Source: a virus
IMG/VR virus record: IMGVR_UViG_3300012964_000004
Coordinates: 1-64,000 of that record
Strand: one strand, 5' to 3'
DNA length: 64,000 nt
How positions within the stretch are numbered: the first letter of the stretch is position 1; every line of letters begins with the position of its first letter. This document shows, in pieces, positions 42,669 to 48,387 of this stretch. Under the pieces are notes generated by a model. That model was given only the letters and a program-made list of their open reading frames with translations. It searched no databases and had not been told where the DNA came from. The translations under genes were made by a program, and so were the position numbers.

Positions 42669-42756
42669 AGAGTATAAAGGTTATTTTCTAATCTAATTCT
42701 CATGCACAGCCGCGCGGATCCTGTTAGCATAGACTGGAAGGAAAGGAGGTAAATAT

Positions 42757-42966
42757 ATGGAATGGTGGCAACTGCTTGGGATTTATCTATTAGGTCTACT
42801 GATCGGATCGCTGGTGGTTGGTTTGCTGGATTTCGGGGATGATCCAGGCTGGTATCTTTTCGCCATTTTATGGCCTCTGGCTCTGCCTGTTTTGATCCTT
42901 TATGTTCTGGCTACTCTGTCTAACGATCTGGGTTACGTTATACGCAAATTGGTGCGGGGCAAATGA
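42757..42966 (+). CDS. Small membrane protein
   Basis: 69 aa with two membrane helices: 5-24 (QLLGIYLLGLLIGSLVVGLL) and 32-54 (YLFAILWPLALPVLILYVLA). A basic end (YVIRKLVRGK) follows. GGAAAGGAGG lies ahead of the ATG. It is the first gene of the plus-strand right arm. Early small membrane proteins of phages often act on the host envelope, but nothing specific is visible. Confidence 0.78.
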   Translation: MEWWQLLGIYLLGLLIGSLVVGLLDFGDDPGWYLFAILWPLALPVLILYVLATLSNDLGYVIRKLVRGK

Positions 42967-42982
42967 TGAAGCCCTGGGCGAA

Positions 42983-43252
42983 ATGACTGTAGAGGATATT
43001 GTTCTAAAGTCGGACTTGCCAGGGCTTTTGATGAATGTGTCGCGCCTAATATCGATGGGAATGATGCCCAAAAAAATCTGGATTGGCAAGCAGTTCTATA
43101 TGCCGATTATATACATGGAATTTTCGATGAACTCGCCAAGTTTTTCTATTGGTGAAACTGGACGGTTGGTAGACATACCGTTTGAGGTCATAAACACCGA
43201 TATGCGCTATGCGTTTGAATTTGAGGATGCCCTGAAAGGCGGTAAGATATGA
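42983..43252 (+). CDS. Unknown protein
   Basis: 89 aa from MTVEDIVLKSDLPGLLMNVS. The start is chosen by position because no clear ribosome site exists, and the frame is open upstream into the previous gene. It is rich in Met and Ile (MGMMPKKIWIGKQFYMPIIY). It overlaps the next gene by four bases (ATGA). Confidence 0.62.
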   Translation: MTVEDIVLKSDLPGLLMNVSRLISMGMMPKKIWIGKQFYMPIIYMEFSMNSPSFSIGETGRLVDIPFEVINTDMRYAFEFEDALKGGKI

Positions 43253-43488
43253 AGTTATTCAAACGACCTATTTACAAGATCGGGGAGCACATCAAAGTCC
43301 ACGATCGCAAGGCAATCAAGTTGTCGCGGCGCGTCGAAGGCCTGCGCTATTTGGCCGATCGTCTGGGCGCAGCCAGAACTAAATTCTGGCACAGGATCCG
43401 CCGCCTCTATCCAGAATTGGATGGGTTCGAGATGAACTACGATTTCACCACGGATGAACTTATTTTGATAAAAAAGAAGGAGATCTAA
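43249..43488 (+). CDS. Small basic unknown protein
   Basis: 79 aa and highly basic (IKVHDRKAIKLSRRVEGLRY, RTKFWHRIRRLYPE), ending in a strand with IKKKEI. Translation is probably coupled on both sides. Nucleic-acid binding is likely from its charge. No family is recognised. Confidence 0.7.
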   Translation: MKLFKRPIYKIGEHIKVHDRKAIKLSRRVEGLRYLADRLGAARTKFWHRIRRLYPELDGFEMNYDFTTDELILIKKKEI

Positions 43489-44039
43489 TGACAGAAAAAT
43501 TGATGATTGCCCAGGCCATGAATGAGGTCAAGCTGGCCGAGAAGAAAATTCAGTCCTCGCTCGAATTCATTCTGCGCAACCTCTTGCGCGAGGAAGATCG
43601 GCGCGATCCGTTCGCCAAGGATGGCACTACCCAGGAAGCCATGGTCAAGTCAGCCCTGCAGTCCATCCAGGATAATGAGAAACGCATCGTGAGCCTCAAG
43701 CTGGCTATCAACAAGATCAACTTGGAGACCAGTTTGACTGTGGAAAGCATGAGTGCTACCATCGCGGAGTGGCTGATCTGGCGCCGCGACATCCTGCCTC
43801 CACAGAAACAGCGCCTGCAGGCGTTGGTGCAGCGCATGACTGCCGCCCTGGGCGAGCCTTCCATCGCTGCGCGGCGAACGGCTGCTGCCGCAGGCGTGCA
43901 GTTTGAGAAGGTGCAGATCATCGTCAACTTGTCCGAAAAGGATTTGATGGCAGCTATCCAGAAGCTGGATACCATCGAAGAGCGGCTGGACGCTATGCTC
44001 AGCATGGCCAACGCCACTACTCCGATCGAAGTATTATAA
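43488..44039 (+). CDS. Coiled-coil protein, distant DIP1984-like family possible
   Basis: 183 aa, long and helical. Segments NEKRIVSLKLAINKINLETS and TIAEWLIWRRDILPPQKQRL resemble the DIP1984/DUF6847-type helical proteins, which have an INxxN and a RRD core. The last part has FEKVQIIVNLSEKDLMAAIQ. AAAGAAGGAGATC precedes the start, which overlaps the previous stop by one base. The role is unknown. Confidence 0.68.
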   Translation: MTEKLMIAQAMNEVKLAEKKIQSSLEFILRNLLREEDRRDPFAKDGTTQEAMVKSALQSIQDNEKRIVSLKLAINKINLETSLTVESMSATIAEWLIWRRDILPPQKQRLQALVQRMTAALGEPSIAARRTAAAAGVQFEKVQIIVNLSEKDLMAAIQKLDTIEERLDAMLSMANATTPIEVL

Positions 44040-44354
44040 TGAAATTGGCTTTCGGTTGCGAAATCGTGAGAATGTGCTTGGAACTCAAGGGTTCGACTCC
44101 CTTACCACGCTCTGGTATGAGCACAGGCTTGAAACCTGATCGCCCCCAGTGGGCGCACCTCAACGTTCAGCGCTTATGACTCAACGATTTTCTTCTCACA
44201 GTTCAACGGGTAAAGCGCAACGGTTTTTCAAAAACCACTATTGGTCTGGTTCGGCGCAGAAATGCGCCAAATGCTCCACCACCAAGCAGGAGCACTCACA
44301 GGACGGTGGCTGCAATCTGGAAGCCAAAGTAATCCTTACTTAGAAGGAGGATTT
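44040..44354 (+). ncRNA. Non-coding patch with tRNA-like hairpins
   Basis: About 315 bases without a convincing gene. A perfect T-arm-like hairpin, AAGGG-TTCGACT-CCCTT, lies at 44087-44103. It is followed by GCTC-tggtat-GAGC (44109-44122), CAGG-CTTGAAA-CCTG (44124-44138, loop as in tRNA-Ser with anticodon UGA) and CGCCC-ccagt-GGGCG (44141-44155). These resemble T, D, anticodon and long variable arms, but the T-arm comes first and I cannot close an acceptor stem. It could be a tRNA remnant, a permuted tRNA or another structured RNA. Confidence 0.35.
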
Positions 44355-44534
44355 ATGCGTAAATATGTCAAGTACCATTATGCCAGCCTTATGACTCCCT
44401 TCCCAGAAATGGAAGAGTTGGAAGTTGACAAGGTAAAGAAAAAGAACTGGCGCATCCGCCTGTCCAATCAGCACTTCGCTCTGCGCATCCATGGGGGCAA
44501 CCGCATCAAGAACCCCGCTAGGAGAAATCAGTGA
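44355..44534 (+). CDS. Small basic unknown protein
   Basis: 59 aa from the ATG after AGAAGGAGGATTT. It has a Tyr-rich start (MRKYVKYHYASLMTPFPEME) and a basic second half (VKKKNWRIRLSNQHFALRIH). It overlaps the next gene by four bases (GTGA). No family is recognised. Confidence 0.7.
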   Translation: MRKYVKYHYASLMTPFPEMEELEVDKVKKKNWRIRLSNQHFALRIHGGNRIKNPARRNQ

Positions 44535-44725
44535 GTAAACCTGTAAGTTCACCTTCGATTTCAATAGATTGGATCGAGATCACAATCAAGGATACGACTG
44601 TTTGTCTGACAGTGGATGAGGTCAGGCAATTGGCCGCACTCTTGGACGATCTGTTGGGAAAAGCGTTTTCAGGATCTTGGACGATTACCAGTGCACCTTC
44701 TGGTAACGTAACCCAGACAGGATAA
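44531..44725 (+). CDS. Small unknown protein, GTG start
   Basis: 64 aa. The GTG overlaps the previous stop (GTGA). A beta hairpin (SIDWIEITIKDTTVCLTV) and a helix (DEVRQLAALLDDLLGKAF) are followed by a Thr/Ser-rich end. The strand-strand-helix shape is common in small phage proteins of unknown role. Confidence 0.68.
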   Translation: MSKPVSSPSISIDWIEITIKDTTVCLTVDEVRQLAALLDDLLGKAFSGSWTITSAPSGNVTQTG

Positions 44726-44728
44726 ACC

Positions 44729-44953
44729 ATGCTAGGCTTTTGGAAAGGCCGCCCAGTCTATAATATTTGCAGTTCAGACTATTTTGACCCCACGGTGTGT
44801 ACTTCCACTGGGGTGGATAGTCGTTTCATGCCACCCAATGTCATGTATCCGAACTGGGAGCCAGCCCATTCTGGTAAGCTGCGCTGTGACTATTGTGGAC
44901 GAAAAAATCATGCGGATGACGAGATCTGTGAAAGCTGCGGTGCCCCCTTATGA
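44729..44953 (+). CDS. Small protein with C-terminal zinc ribbon
   Basis: 74 aa. The last 22 residues, CDYCGRKNHADDEICESCGA, form a compact RanBP2/zinc-ribbon-like knuckle with two CxxC. The first 50 residues are aromatic and Pro-rich. It ends in an ATGA overlap with the next gene. It may bind nucleic acid or a protein. Confidence 0.75.
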   Translation: MLGFWKGRPVYNICSSDYFDPTVCTSTGVDSRFMPPNVMYPNWEPAHSGKLRCDYCGRKNHADDEICESCGAPL

Positions 44954-45255
44954 GTAGACTGAAACTGGAGGACGTAATCAATTTTGATGAACTGCCCACC
45001 GATCGAAGGATGGGACTCCTTTTCGTTCCCATTTCGGTTGGCAAGAACATTGAACAGTTCTGGAGTAAAGATGCGCAGGCCGATATACTCTGGCACCGCT
45101 ATTATTCTGCCCTCGGCGCGACTGCAATTTTGATCCACCATCCAGTTCTTCCACCTGTAGAGGATCTTCCACAGATGGATCTGCCTGTCTATGACTGTGA
45201 GATGGTCTTTTATAAGAACGGAACGATTGAATATATCTATAGGAGGATAGCTTGA
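44950..45255 (+). CDS. Unknown protein
   Basis: 101 aa. The N-terminus has KLEDVINFDELPTDRRMGLL and the middle is beta-rich with many aromatic and Pro residues (AILIHHPVLPPVEDLPQMDL). It is coupled at both ends by overlapping stops and starts. No family is recognised. Confidence 0.7.
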   Translation: MSRLKLEDVINFDELPTDRRMGLLFVPISVGKNIEQFWSKDAQADILWHRYYSALGATAILIHHPVLPPVEDLPQMDLPVYDCEMVFYKNGTIEYIYRRIA

Positions 45256-45443
45256 TAAATGAGGATGCCACTAAATTGCTGGAAGCTATGCGCAAGGCCA
45301 ACGCCATTGTGGACGATTACTTGTATGCGCCCTTTCCTGACAGCCAGGAAGAGATTGAGGTGGAAATTACGGAGGTGATGGAAGAGCTTCATGAAATTCT
45401 CAACCCTATTGTTGAAGAATATGACAATATTGGGACGGTCTAA
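45252..45443 (+). CDS. Small acidic helical protein, TTG start
   Basis: 63 aa. The TTG overlaps the previous stop (TTGA) and has AGGAGG six bases upstream, so this rare start is well supported. The protein is an acidic helix pair (ATKLLEAMRKANAIVDDYLY; EIEVEITEVMEELHEILNPI). The function is unknown. Confidence 0.68.
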   Translation: MINEDATKLLEAMRKANAIVDDYLYAPFPDSQEEIEVEITEVMEELHEILNPIVEEYDNIGTV

Positions 45444-45448
45444 TCGCC

Positions 45449-45787
45449 ATGGCTCGCACAAAAGGCGCCAAGGGCAAGTACCAACCCCGCGCTAAAGGCT
45501 ACATTGTCAGCTATCCAAGCCTGGGTATTCACTATTTTGTCCATGCTTTCGATGACAGTCGGGCAAAATGGCTTGTAGTCAAGCGCCTGAAGCGTGCGCG
45601 GGGCTTCACTGAGGCTATCGCACTGCGCTTTCGGGCACTTGATAACACCGTAATCACTCTAAAAATGCTGGAAGATCTTGGTTATTCACTCTTTGAGAGC
45701 CAAAAGGGGCGGAATTATTGGTTGACACATCCGCTTTGTACCTGTGAATTCTGTATGGAGCAGCTTTATGCCACACAAATTTCGTAA
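45449..45787 (+). CDS. Small basic unknown protein
   Basis: 112 aa with a very basic N-terminus (MARTKGAKGKYQPRAKGYIV) and middle (WLVVKRLKRARGFTEAIALR), then a Cys pair near the end (CTCEFCMEQL). It is likely a nucleic-acid binder. It overlaps the next gene by 20 bases. Confidence 0.7.
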   Translation: MARTKGAKGKYQPRAKGYIVSYPSLGIHYFVHAFDDSRAKWLVVKRLKRARGFTEAIALRFRALDNTVITLKMLEDLGYSLFESQKGRNYWLTHPLCTCEFCMEQLYATQIS

Positions 45788-46010
45788 TCCTACCCTTGAA
45801 GTGGTGGTCGTTATGTCTCCCGCTCAACTTTTGGCGATTACTGAGAAATCTCTGAAGGAATTTTCATTCGCACGCGGGCTGATACAGTGGAATTTGGCGG
45901 GTAGGAAGCCAACTCACCTGCGTGCACGCAGGTTGGAGCTAGATAAACAGGGTTTGAAGGTCTTTCCAGAGGACGAAGCCATCCCCGCCTTCATAATTTC
46001 GGCGAAATAA
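45768..46010 (+). CDS. Unknown protein
   Basis: 80 aa from MPHKFRNPTLEVVVVMSPAQ, with GGAGC upstream. It has a basic helix (HLRARRLELDKQGLKVFPED) and an Ile-rich end. It is the last gene before the 345-base region with two promoter-hairpin cassettes. Confidence 0.65.
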   Translation: MPHKFRNPTLEVVVVMSPAQLLAITEKSLKEFSFARGLIQWNLAGRKPTHLRARRLELDKQGLKVFPEDEAIPAFIISAK

Positions 46011-46122
46011 TTGCTTGATCTTCGTGCTACAATCGTTATAGAATGAAAATGCCGCTGAAAATGGTTCGGCAGCCGTATATTTATGCTCAGGGAGGGTTCC
46101 CACGCCCTCCCAAGCCTTTTTA
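46011..46122 (+). ncRNA. Candidate small RNA 1: extended -10 promoter plus terminator
   Basis: GTGCTACAAT gives an extended -10 box (TACAAT at 46028-46033). A start near 46040 would yield an RNA of about 80 bases with a GCCG/CGGC hairpin. It ends in GGGAGGG-N8-CCCTCCC (46090-46111) followed by TTTTTATT. A 44-codon frame from 46043 (MKMPLKMVRQPYIYAQGGFP) runs through the terminator but has no ribosome site. An untranslated small RNA is my preferred reading. Confidence 0.45.
46090..46122 (+). terminator. Intrinsic terminator of candidate small RNA 1
   Basis: GGGAGGG (46090-46096) and CCCTCCC (46105-46111) pair perfectly around 8 bases. AAGCC and a TTTTTATT tract follow on the plus strand. Confidence 0.8.
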
Positions 46123-46171
46123 TTGGCTTATTCGCCATGTTTTGATGCGCAAAATTCGTCGTTCAGGTCGA

Positions 46172-46186
46172 AAGTAACCGTTACTT
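46172..46186. promoter_or_regulatory. 15-bp palindrome AAGTAAC-C-GTTACTT
   Basis: Second copy of the palindrome found at 31647-31661. It ends two bases before the -35 box of the next promoter, so its centre is about 46 bases before the expected start. This is a usual place for an activator or for a repressor overlapping the -35 region. Confidence 0.58.
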
Positions 46187-46188
46187 CG

Positions 46189-46218
46189 CTTACATTCTTG
46201 ATTTTCTTGTGCTATAAT
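46189..46218 (+). promoter_or_regulatory. Promoter of candidate small RNA 2
   Basis: CTTACA (46189-46194) and TATAAT (46213-46218) are 18 bases apart, with an extended TGC before the -10. The stretch CTTGATTTTCTTGTGCTATA resembles CTTGATCTTCGTGCTACA of the first cassette. Confidence 0.65.
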
Positions 46219-46225
46219 GCCATAA

Positions 46226-46304
46226 TGAAGCTGACACACCGCTAAAGCGGTGCCAGTCTCCTTCTCAAGCGGGTCGATAGAGCACCCTATCGACCTGCTT
46301 GTAT
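46226..46304 (+). ncRNA. Candidate small RNA 2: two hairpins
   Basis: From an expected start near 46226 there is CACCGC-TAAA-GCGGTG (46237-46252). A long hairpin, AAGCGGGTCGATAG with CTATCGACCTGCTT (46267-46300), has 14 pairs including one GU around AGCACC. GTATTTCTG follows, a weak T-tract. No reading frame of note is present. It may be a small RNA or a structured leader of the virion operon. Confidence 0.45.
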
Positions 46305-46328
46305 TTCTGAACCTCTGTTCTGTATAAT
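46299..46328 (+). promoter_or_regulatory. Promoter before the 46356 gene
   Basis: TTGTAT (46299-46304) and a perfect TATAAT (46323-46328) are 18 bases apart. AGGAGG and the gene start follow within 30 bases. It probably drives the fibre operon. Confidence 0.6.
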
Positions 46329-46355
46329 TATTTTGTATCCAATTAGGAGGTGCTC

Positions 46356-46664
46356 ATGATGAGATTGTATCAGCGCCCATCTGATGAATTGGTTGTGCCC
46401 AGTTCGGACTTCACTGGCATAATCACCGTTGCCACGGCAGGAACGGAAGTCCAGGGGCCAGATATTTCCGCCCCGAACGGTTTCTATATCTGTGGCCATC
46501 CGAGCAACACCCAAAACGTCTGGATTATGCCTCATGGAGAGGCTAAGACTTCGGGTTATTGCCTGGATGCCATGCAATCCATCCTGGTGCGGGTTGCTTG
46601 CCTGTATTCGCTCGACTTCGATGCCGATGTGAACGGCGAGAAACTCTGCTATATCAAAGCATAA
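46356..46664 (+). CDS. Small virion-region protein
   Basis: 102 aa. Beta-rich, with FTGIITVATAGTEVQGPDIS, FYICGHPSNTQNVWIMPHGE and LVRVACLYSLDFDADVNGEK. This jelly-roll-like outline is typical of small virion proteins, but no family is clear. AGGAGG stands five bases ahead of the first of two ATGs (46356 and 46359). It heads the operon that runs to the fibres. Confidence 0.68.
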   Translation: MMRLYQRPSDELVVPSSDFTGIITVATAGTEVQGPDISAPNGFYICGHPSNTQNVWIMPHGEAKTSGYCLDAMQSILVRVACLYSLDFDADVNGEKLCYIKA

Positions 46665-46674
46665 GGAGCTTGAG

Positions 46675-46809
46675 ATGCGAAGGAGATTATGGAGATGGCG
46701 CGTCATTATCGCCGATAGGATCCGCATGTGGAAAAATCGGAACAAGCCGTCTGTGTCGCTGGACATCAAGGACAGTAAGCATCTTTACAAAATTACACTA
46801 AGGAGATAA
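46675..46809 (+). CDS. 44-aa basic micropeptide
   Basis: The sequence starts MRRRLWRWRVIIADRIRMWK and ends LYKITLRR. It is very rich in Arg and Trp. AGGAG stands six bases before the ATG, and the stop is two bases before the next start, with its final AAGGAGA serving as the next ribosome site. The tight packing supports expression. A DNA- or membrane-interacting role is possible. Confidence 0.65.
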   Translation: MRRRLWRWRVIIADRIRMWKNRNKPSVSLDIKDSKHLYKITLRR

Positions 46810-46811
46810 AG

Positions 46812-47207
46812 ATGGCTCGATACCAAAATGATTTGATGTTGGATGCGGCGTTCGATTGGCTCCGTGCCCGTATTACGATGGAGACGGCTTCTGACAATAC
46901 GGCCATGCCGACCACCTATTCCCAGGCAACTACCATCGGCACCTACCGTCTGGCCAAGGCCTCCCTGACTTCCACGCAGATGACCCTCTCGGACTACACA
47001 GGTTCGGGTTTGGGGCGCAAGGTGACGATCGCAGCCCGCTCAGGCATCACCATTGATACCAGTGGCGTGGCCAAATACGTGAACCTGGCTGGATCAACGG
47101 GGTCGGTGCTCATGTACATTACGGAGTGCACCACCCAACAGTTGACCACGGGCAACACCGTCAACTTCCCTGCCTGGAACATCATACTCAACGACGCCTC
47201 ATCCTAA
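46812..47207 (+). CDS. Putative virion structural protein
   Basis: 131 aa, beta-rich and Thr-rich. RYQNDLMLDAAFDWLRARIT near the start is followed by strands (TSTQMTLSDYTGSGLGRKVT; SVLMYITECTTQQLTTGNTV). The pattern is common in virion proteins encoded near tail fibres. Its exact place in the particle is unknown. AAGGAGATAAAG precedes the ATG. The stop overlaps the next start (TAATG). Confidence 0.66.
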   Translation: MARYQNDLMLDAAFDWLRARITMETASDNTAMPTTYSQATTIGTYRLAKASLTSTQMTLSDYTGSGLGRKVTIAARSGITIDTSGVAKYVNLAGSTGSVLMYITECTTQQLTTGNTVNFPAWNIILNDASS

Positions 47208-48100
47208 TGAAAACAGTCGCCCTGGTTGGTTTCGCTGAAACCACACGGGACGCTGTAAATCAGTCGAAAGCTGATGAGATATGGACGGTCAACTGGGCGT
47301 ACCACTATCCTTTCATCCCCAGGATTGACCGTCTATTCGAGATGCACCCCGTCTGGGTTTATCAATCCACTACCAAACCCGAGTATGTCAAGATGAAGGA
47401 ACACTGGGAGTGGCTGCATCAGCCGCGCGACTATCCAGTGTACATGCTGGCTGATTTTCCAGATATACCCCGCTGTATCTCCTACCCCCTGAAAGAAGTT
47501 TCCAGATTTATCTTTGGCAAAAGACTTCTGAAAGGAGGTGATCCGCGCTCTCCATTCCTGTCCTCTGTGGATTACATGATGGGATTGGCAATTTACGAAG
47601 GGTTCGAGCGCATCGAACTGTATGGCGTTGAAATGGGGTCGGATACAGAATATCGCTACCAGCGGGAGGGCATAAAATTTTTCGTTGGAAATGCCGTCGC
47701 CCGTGGCATTGAAGTTTATGCGCCCGAGAATGCCACTCTGTTCTCGGGCAAAAAGTATGGCTATGAAGGAGGCCAAATGATCTTCCGCCAAGATTTGGAG
47801 CGCCTGAAGGAACAGGTGCAAATGCGCAGGGACAAAGTGGTGGCCAGGATGCAGTTCGTGCAGGGACAGATCACAGAGGCCAATAAGGTCAAGCCAGATA
47901 CCCGCAAGTTGCAGCGAGAACACAGCAAGGCTAAAAAGGTGCTGGTGATGGAATATACCAAAGCCAGGGAGGATGTGCTGTTGGTGTCGGCTTTCGAGCA
48001 GGTGCTGGAATATCTAATCAAAGAGCTTGATTTGGAAGAACATCTGACCCTCGAGATCCAAAATCCGCTGCTTGAGTTGGATTGGGAGGACACCTTGTAA
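47207..48100 (+). CDS. Conserved phage Rossmann-like protein (paralogue of the 11289 gene)
   Basis: 297 aa. MKTVALVGFAETTRD, then DEIWTVNWAYHYPFIPRIDR, YPVYMLADFPDIPRCISYPL, MMGLAIYEGFERIELYGVEM and TEYRYQREGIKFFVGNAVAR align along most of the length with the protein at 11289. The C-terminal 110 residues differ and form a coiled coil (REHSKAKKVLVMEYTKARED). A Rossmann-type or MptE-like activity is suspected but not shown. It is coupled to its neighbours by single-base overlaps. Confidence 0.8.
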   Translation: MKTVALVGFAETTRDAVNQSKADEIWTVNWAYHYPFIPRIDRLFEMHPVWVYQSTTKPEYVKMKEHWEWLHQPRDYPVYMLADFPDIPRCISYPLKEVSRFIFGKRLLKGGDPRSPFLSSVDYMMGLAIYEGFERIELYGVEMGSDTEYRYQREGIKFFVGNAVARGIEVYAPENATLFSGKKYGYEGGQMIFRQDLERLKEQVQMRRDKVVARMQFVQGQITEANKVKPDTRKLQREHSKAKKVLVMEYTKAREDVLLVSAFEQVLEYLIKELDLEEHLTLEIQNPLLELDWEDTL

Positions 48101-48384
48101 TGGCCACCCAGACGTACATCCACACATCCATTGGGGATGGAGTAGTGGTTGAGTTTGATGTCAACACCGCCAACTGGCGCATGTCTCAGGTGCGGTGTAT
48201 CAATCAATCCGCTTGGTCAGTCCATGCTGCTATCTATGAAGGAGGCGTATTGCGCTTTGAGGCTACAGCACCTGGATTTCAGACAACCAGTTGGAATACG
48301 ACTGGAGTTCAGTTAGGTTGGGATCCAGTGGATGGGGGTTTGATGATGGGTAATTACACCATGCACGTAAGATTTCCAGCATAA
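48100..48384 (+). CDS. Small virion-region protein
   Basis: 94 aa and beta-rich (IHTSIGDGVVVEFDVNTANW, GVLRFEATAPGFQTTSWNTT). It sits between the Rossmann-like gene and the large fibres and starts on the previous stop (TAATG). It may be a small fibre or adapter protein. Confidence 0.68.
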   Translation: MATQTYIHTSIGDGVVVEFDVNTANWRMSQVRCINQSAWSVHAAIYEGGVLRFEATAPGFQTTSWNTTGVQLGWDPVDGGLMMGNYTMHVRFPA

Positions 48385-48387
48385 ATT

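Larger units (their letters stand above)
42185..42756. other. Non-coding divergent control region, possible origin
   Basis: About 570 bases with no credible gene, located where minus-strand and plus-strand arms diverge. Contents: a CG-rich patch with TATAAT (42249-42254), a perfect TTTCGATAA/TTATCGAAA palindrome (42482-42505), a 13-base direct repeat (42633 and 42656) and a TATAAA box (42673-42678) before the plus-strand operon. It is a candidate for early promoters and perhaps the replication origin. Confidence 0.55.

Noticed and set aside
44087-44155. A complete tRNA-Ser gene
   Set aside because: The anticodon-like loop is right, but no acceptor stem closes and the T-arm is on the wrong side.
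44149-44343. Small GTG-start gene (64 codons) in the tRNA-like patch
   Set aside because: No ribosome site and its first part covers a hairpin. I keep the region as non-coding, but a short ATG frame inside cannot be fully excluded.
46287-46769. 160-codon minus-strand frame across the fibre operon start
   Set aside because: It lies opposite two plus-strand genes with good ribosome sites and crosses a promoter.
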